This document shows positions 58,866 to 64,000 of a DNA stretch of 64,000 nucleotides, in pieces. Every line of letters begins with the position of its first letter. Position 1 is the first letter of the stretch. The DNA is from Amyloporia xantha (Eukaryota; Basidiomycota; Agaricomycetes; Polyporales; Adustoporiaceae): NCBI GenBank assembly GCA_036971615.1, contig JAYKKR010000020.1, forward strand, positions 434,001-498,000. Reading direction: 5' to 3'. Position numbers and translations under genes: made by a program. Below the pieces are notes generated by a model that was not told the DNA's origin, searched no databases, and was given only the letters and a program-made list of their open reading frames with translations.

Positions 58866-59085
58866 TTAAGGTTTGTTGGCACGTGGGACGCTGCCACAGT
58901 GAGCTAGCTTTACACTGGGCCGACGCCGACCGCAAATGGATTTGATGAATTTGATTGTTGCATCTGTAGAGCTGTAGAGCGACGTCAGTATGCGTATGAA
59001 TGAAGGATACGTACATAGGACTCCGCATGTACTGTAAATCGTTATCAACGCAGTTGGGCGTGGAAGAGCGTTACTTTGAGTACAT

Positions 59086-60192
59086 ACTGATAATTATCGG
59101 CCTTCTGGACTCGGAGGTCTTGATCGATCAGCCTGTCAGTTCAAACTTGGCTGACCATTGTACACTGGCCGATAGAATAGCAGATGTGCATGTCAACGAG
59201 TGAGGAGCCCATCTGTACGTGCAAAAATGTAAAGTATGACAGAAGACATTCGTTACAGAGTTGACGCTCGAGGCCACGAGGGCATCCTGTTTGAGCATTC
59301 TGCAGACCAGGGAAGAGATGTAGACGTGAACATAAGTAACTCTAAGTTGATGCGACAGCAAGGAGCGACTTGCTAAGAACGGAGCTCGGATGATGATGAA
59401 TAGCTAGATGATGCTAGGAAGTAGTGGATGGACATCCAGATTGTCCTTGGGGAAACATGAGGTCGCAAAGGTCGAAACGAGGCGTTGCATGGTCTGGCGA
59501 TATTAGGGAGTATCGCCTGAGGAATTGAATTGGGACATATTCTTCTTGCAGACGGTGGATTCGAACGCGTGGCAGTGATAAATAGCATGCGAGATCTAAT
59601 CTGGGAAGGATGCCACGTGATCGCGACGACTCTTCGATCACCGTTCCCGCTGGCGGAGGCAATTGTTGACTATCGTCGATTGGCCGACCACAAGTACGTG
59701 TTGGCTTCCGCTGGTTACAAGCACAACCAGGATTCCAAATTTCATTGACTGTCCAATGTTTACTCTTTGTAGGGTGATCAATGCTGTACGGGACAGATGC
59801 CGTGGATGGAAACCAAGTATCCGCGCATCCGCCTCAGTGAGGGACGCACCGCGGACGCAGGGTAACGCGTTTCTTGTAACCATGTGCTCGACCGCTTGGC
59901 CAAATGATTTCATGGAGTGGGTGCAGGAGGACGGCAGGGCGAGGACGGGCGTTGAGCGTGCCACAAAGAGAGACGCGGGCCGGAAAAGGAAAGTGTAGAA
60001 GCGGCAGGCGAGGAGACGATCCTTTTCGCGATGAAGGTTCCTCGCTGTTGACACATTTTGGGCCAGCCCGTGCCAAAGTAGGCAGCTTCTACGCCAGAAT
60101 AGGCAGTGCCCCCTCCGTCCATGACAGGCCGAGCACGCTCAATCGGTGGCCGACATGCTCCGACCCATCGTACTGGTGGCGTCCCGTCCAGC
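59086..60192. other. intergenic region of about 1.1 kb
   Basis: No supported gene. A minus-strand frame at 59638-60054 is the longest but has no motif and no splice support. The right end leads into the promoter of the RRM gene. Confidence 0.45.
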
Positions 60193-60198
60193 TATAAG
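60193..60198 (+). promoter_or_regulatory. TATA-like element of the RRM gene
   Basis: TATAAG in GCTATAAGAACCCC is followed by a strongly pyrimidine-rich leader of almost 400 bp before the start codon at 60591. It is consistent with a TATA-containing promoter and a long 5' UTR; no other ATG-initiated long frame occurs in that leader. Confidence 0.45.
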
Positions 60199-60590
60199 AA
60201 CCCCTTCGCTCGCGACCACACAGCCCCCGCTCCTTGTCTTCCGCCCTTCACACGTCCGTCCACGCTTCTACCCTCCACAACTGGTTTTCCCCAACAGCTA
60301 CTGCCCTAGATTCAACTACGCGTAACACACCGCCGATCCTCCAAAACGGGTTCACCTCACCCAATTTAGCATCGCCGCACTTTCCCTTTGCGTCGGTACA
60401 CCCGACTACAGCTATATTTGTGACCGTTTTCCCGCAGTCCACCCTATTTCACATTGCAAATCCTCGCTACAGATAAATTCAGCCCTACTCTGTTTCATAC
60501 TCGACTTCCCCACGGATATCCCTCAGTTTTAAACCCCCGCCCTCGCCCCACTCCCGCTCTTTGTTTTCTATCTTTCGTGCCACTGTCAAC

Positions 60591-63500
60591 ATGCAGAGTT
60601 CGCAAACGTCACCGCAGCATCCTTCTACTCGCTCTTCGCCGTTTTCTGAAAAGCACACCCGGTCCTCAGATACCTCCTCGCCGATTTTGATTACTTCTAT
60701 ATCTCCCACCTTACCTGCCGCACCAAAATCCCCCTCCGCAACACTCGATGCGCCATCTCAGCCACCCATCACTCCCCCGGACTCGTCGTCTCGCCCGAGC
60801 GCTACGTCCCCTTTGTCCCCTCGCGGCCCCACAACCTCGGGGCGCGGCGACTCAAGTGCTACGCATTTCTCGTCGTCTATTCTCTCCGCAGCGGCGCCCA
60901 ATTTCCAGAGCCGTCTCTTCGACGCACCGATAGACTTGCACCAGCTTGTGTCGCAACACGAGGGCCCGCTCATGAAGACGGCTAGTGACTCTGTCGTCTC
61001 GCCATTGATCGGACAGCAGTCCACGAGTCGATCCTCCGTGCCCACTCAGGCATCCGTTGTCGTGGGTGTGTATCTTGTATGCGTTCCCCTTGTGTATCGC
61101 TAGTTCTGACTTTTGTTTCTATTGTAGCCCCGCAGATTGACGCTCATCCAACATATATTCAATCTCCTCCTTCTGTCTCAACCGCTACAGCCGCTACACA
61201 GACCACTTCTTCCACATTTTACAATGATCATTTACGCGAGTCCTCAGTACCCACGTTGGCTCAAGTCCAACCCTCTACTTTGCAAGAGCCTGTTCCAGCC
61301 CCGGCGCCCTCCGACGACTGTGAGGACGTGGACGGCACGGAGTCTTACACCTCCGACTTGCGCACGCCTAACGTCTATATCAACGGTCTCCCGCCGAACT
61401 TTCCCGAGGAGGATCTGTACAAAATGACGTGCGAGTTCGGCGCGGTTGTCAGCGTGCGCACGTTCACGCGGCATGTATCTGATAAGCCTTCGTGAGTGTC
61501 CATTTTTGCGGCATTTTCTTTCTCGGTGTGCGAAGGCGCATTTGTGATCTTTTGAGTGGGTATATGCGCATGTACTCGACGCGATTGGGTATTTGGAAGT
61601 CGTTAATAGACAGCTCCACTTCCCTAGAGATCTGACCGTGTGCGTATGTGCAGAACCTAGCATCAGGAAGGCATGCCATATCATCTATGAATGAACCGCT
61701 TTCAAAATTTTCTCAGTCACTACTTTGAAAATGGGCAGCACTGACTAATTTGTTATCTTTGGTTCTCGCTGTGTTTATGAACAGTGGATATGGATTCGTG
61801 CTGTGAGTACGCTATTAACGGACCAGCGAAAACACATCTAATGTGCATATATGCGTCCTATACAGGTTCGAGACGGTCGACGCCGCTGAAAAGTGCATCG
61901 AGACGCTGCGCAAATACCGTAATTTGCATCCCTCCTTCTCCAAGGTCTGTCTTTCGCTTGCCTATGTCACACATTTCATCCTTCACAGATCCCTCTGACG
62001 CTTCTCTTTCAGCAAATCCACAAAATCCCGGGGACGGTATACTCCTCCTCCAACTTCAGCCCGCCCGCTGCAGTGGCTCCTGACTCACGTGCCCCAGTGG
62101 ATTCATTCAAGGCGCGCATGGAACAGCTCAAGGACACGTCGTCGACGAACTTGTACATGGAGGGGCTCCCGATGTCCATCAATGAGCGTGCGCTTGCAGC
62201 GCTCGTCACGCCTTACCGGATCATGAGCAGCCGGTTCTTCCAGACAAGGCTGAGCAATCCTCCGCGGATCATCGCATTTGTGAGGTGCGCATTTCATTCA
62301 GATTTCTGGCATCGGCTCGATCTTTGGAGTTGTCGGTTGACGTGTCTCTGGATAGGTTGGAATCTCGTAGTGACGCAGAAGAAATCATTGAGCGGTTGCA
62401 TGGCCGTCATGTCTACGGATGGCAGGACAAGGGAGCCAGGATCTCTGTCAGGTTCGCTGATACCAGTGAGCAGAGGGAATTAAGGGTTAGTCGTCTTCCG
62501 TCAACGCTTGTGACTTCTCTGGCTTGTTCTGCACCATCGCCGATCTTTGGTTTACTCGCATATATCGTAATGAAGCTTCTACTATATTATATTATGTTGC
62601 GCACTTTTTCTCATCGACTCAGCCTTGAAAGTAGTTACTGACGGCTGCATCTTGTAGCGCGTGGAACGGGTCACCCGCGACGGTGATCATTCGCCGGCGC
62701 GTATTACCATTGCACAAGCCGCCCTTCTCAACCTCAAGGGTACGCAGCTCAGCCCACAAGCTCACGCGAGCCCCTTGGCTAGTCCAGATTTCGGATTGCT
62801 GCAAGATGACGCTCACGCGAACTCGTCGCTACTCGCGAATGACCTGATATCCGGGCACCTGGGCTCGATGGGAGGTCCGTTATCCTCTCTCTCGCATGCT
62901 TCCGGCGTTCTGCCGTACCAGCAGCAGCAGTTCGTTCCTTCGCTGAACGGCATGCAAGACATGTCTATGCTTATGAACGGACAAAACTATAACGACCTCA
63001 GTGCCAATGCCTCGCTCTCTATGGGACAGCATCTCAGAATACCTCAGCACATGTTGCACGATGACATGCTCCCCGTCCATAATGCCCACGCACAGATGCA
63101 GCTTTCGAGGGCTATGAACACGGATCGAGCAGTCACCCGCGCGGACAATGGCTTCACGCCCATCGAGAGGATGCTCTTCCAAGCACATGCTGAACGACAA
63201 CAGGCGCAGCAGCTCATCAGTGCGGAACAAGAGGAGCAGATCCGTGGATTCATGCTGAAACAGAGACGCGGTCTCCATTCATCGATCCACTCTCCGTCAG
63301 GTCTCGCGAATTCCACGCCAGAGACAGCAGGACGCGAATCCGCTCGTCGTCTCCTCGATGTCTTACAACCTATGTCGGAAGACGACTTCCACGCGAGCGC
63401 CGCAATGGGCCTTCTCCAGTCACATCAGACGTTCGCCGACTTCGAGTTAGATCGAGAATCGAGAACGAGTCGATCTCATGGAAGCGGGAGGAACGCAATG

Positions 63501-64000
63501 GATCTTGCCCGTGAGGCTGCTGAGCAGTCCTCCCGTCTTGCACTGGACCTCGATCAGCAGGTTTCCCTCAATGGCCAGCAGCGGCACAGGAATCAAACAC
63601 ATGCTTCTCACCCTAGAGTGGAGACGGACGCTCACACGCAAGCCCTTCATACCCGTTCGACCACTCTTCCTTCTCAGTATCTCAGTCTTCGCACTAGCTC
63701 TCAGAATTTCTTGAATGATTCATCACAGCACAACAATAGTATCAGCTCTAGCATCCTCAACAGTAGCAACAATAGCACCAATCGTATCACGAACAGTACC
63801 GGCATCAGCAACGCTAGCTTCCGACTCAACAGCAACGGTATCGGCCACCTTGGCAGCACCAATACCTCCTTCGTCACGACCAATACCCTTGGCAATAATA
63901 CAAGCAACAGCAAGAATCCTATCTCTCGTGACTATCACGCTTCTTCCGATACAAGCTCGAACGTCATATTCAATACCGGGAACGCTCCCGCCGTCCACAA
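60591..64000 (+). CDS. two-RRM RNA-binding protein (RBMS/MSSP-like), 3' partial
   Basis: The ATG at 60591 gives MQSSQTSPQHPSTRSSPFSE and a long Ser/Pro/Thr-rich N-terminus. RRM1 spans the exon with NVYINGLPPNFPEEDLYKM (RNP2) and an 18-nt micro-exon at about 61783-61800 coding GYGFV, which joins to LFETVDAAEKCIETLRKY to form RNP1. RRM2 starts at TNLYMEGLPMSINERALAAL and continues PPRIIAFVRLESRSDAEEII and DKGARISVRFADTSEQRELR. A large final exon is Gln/Asn/Ser-rich, with QQQQFVPSLNGMQDMSMLMN and later poly-Asn/Ser stretches, and is open to the window edge. The layout of two close RRMs plus a Q/N-rich tail resembles RBMS/MSSP and fungal post-transcriptional regulators that bind mRNA in cytoplasmic granules. 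The exact orthologue is not certain. Confidence 0.82.

Larger units (their letters stand above)
56965..59085 (+). repeat. tandem duplication of about 1.07-1.1 kb carrying a secreted-protein gene
   Basis: Unit 1 (about 56965-58017) and unit 2 (about 58070-59085) match in order. Shared blocks: CCAGGCT, AGCGACGGTCACA/GGCGACGGTCACA, CATCAGCGTCGT, GGATCATTGCAG, CCTATAAA, the whole four-intron gene, TTGACTGTTGCATCT/TTGATTGTTGCATCT, and GGAAGAGC.TTACT.TGAGT at the right end. The copies have diverged noticeably and contain small indels, so the duplication is not recent. Confidence 0.65.

Noticed and set aside
59555..59580. GTTCGAATCC on the minus strand, like a tRNA T-loop
   Set aside because: Flanking bases do not form the T stem, and no acceptor, D or anticodon arms can be drawn.
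59638..60054. 138-residue minus-strand frame as a gene
   Set aside because: No domain, no splice support, and its start lies inside the upstream region of the RRM gene; probably chance.

Overview
The window looks like a chromosome segment from a mushroom-forming basidiomycete (Agaricomycete-type). The evidence is dense short GT-AG introns, Tnp2 (CACTA/EnSpm) and KDZ transposases of the basidiomycete type, a TET/JBP-like 2OG-Fe(II) oxygenase next to KDZ sequence, and intron-rich housekeeping genes (SIN1, SAM50, OPT, class I HDAC). No prokaryotic features, rRNA, tRNA or CRISPR arrays were seen. All exon joins are my own reading of splice signals and frame; nothing was aligned to a database.

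Layout. Positions 1-31 kb are a mobile-element-rich block. It holds a CACTA-type transposase (1364-5877) with an upstream companion gene (2-715), two unrecognised multi-exon genes (about 7.5-10.4 kb), then a mostly non-coding stretch of nested repeats. The repeats include a 946-bp CACTG-ended foldback element (12042-12987), a 22-bp tandem array (about 14.9-16.2 kb) and a second foldback element (16882-17555). Next comes a module made of an accessory gene (17952-19055), a TET/JBP-like dioxygenase gene on the minus strand (19273-22743) and a 5'-truncated KDZ transposase (about 23317-25019). After it lies a dead Gfo/Idh/MocA-type oxidoreductase gene. One of its introns carries a 1761-bp, nearly perfect foldback element (26488-28248). 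A 535-bp hAT-like MITE with clean 8-bp target duplications lies at 30572-31106.

Positions 31.6-64 kb are a gene-dense euchromatic block. In order: a Ser/Pro-rich conserved protein (-), a secreted calcineurin-like phosphoesterase (+), an F-box protein (-), a class I histone deacetylase (+), mitochondrial ribosomal protein uS8m (+), the TORC2 subunit SIN1/AVO1 (-), a MATE transporter (-), SAM50 (+), an OPT peptide transporter (+), a tandem pair of small secreted proteins (+), and a two-RRM protein that runs off the right end (+). Several pairs are divergent with short shared promoters (F-box/HDAC 89 bp, MATE/SAM50 about 240 bp).

The most unusual material is the TET/JBP-KDZ module, the set of large young foldback elements, and the duplicated small secreted protein genes. 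Single-base frameshifts recur in the transposon-linked genes and once in the OPT gene. They could be real decay or homopolymer sequencing errors, and the sequence alone cannot decide.
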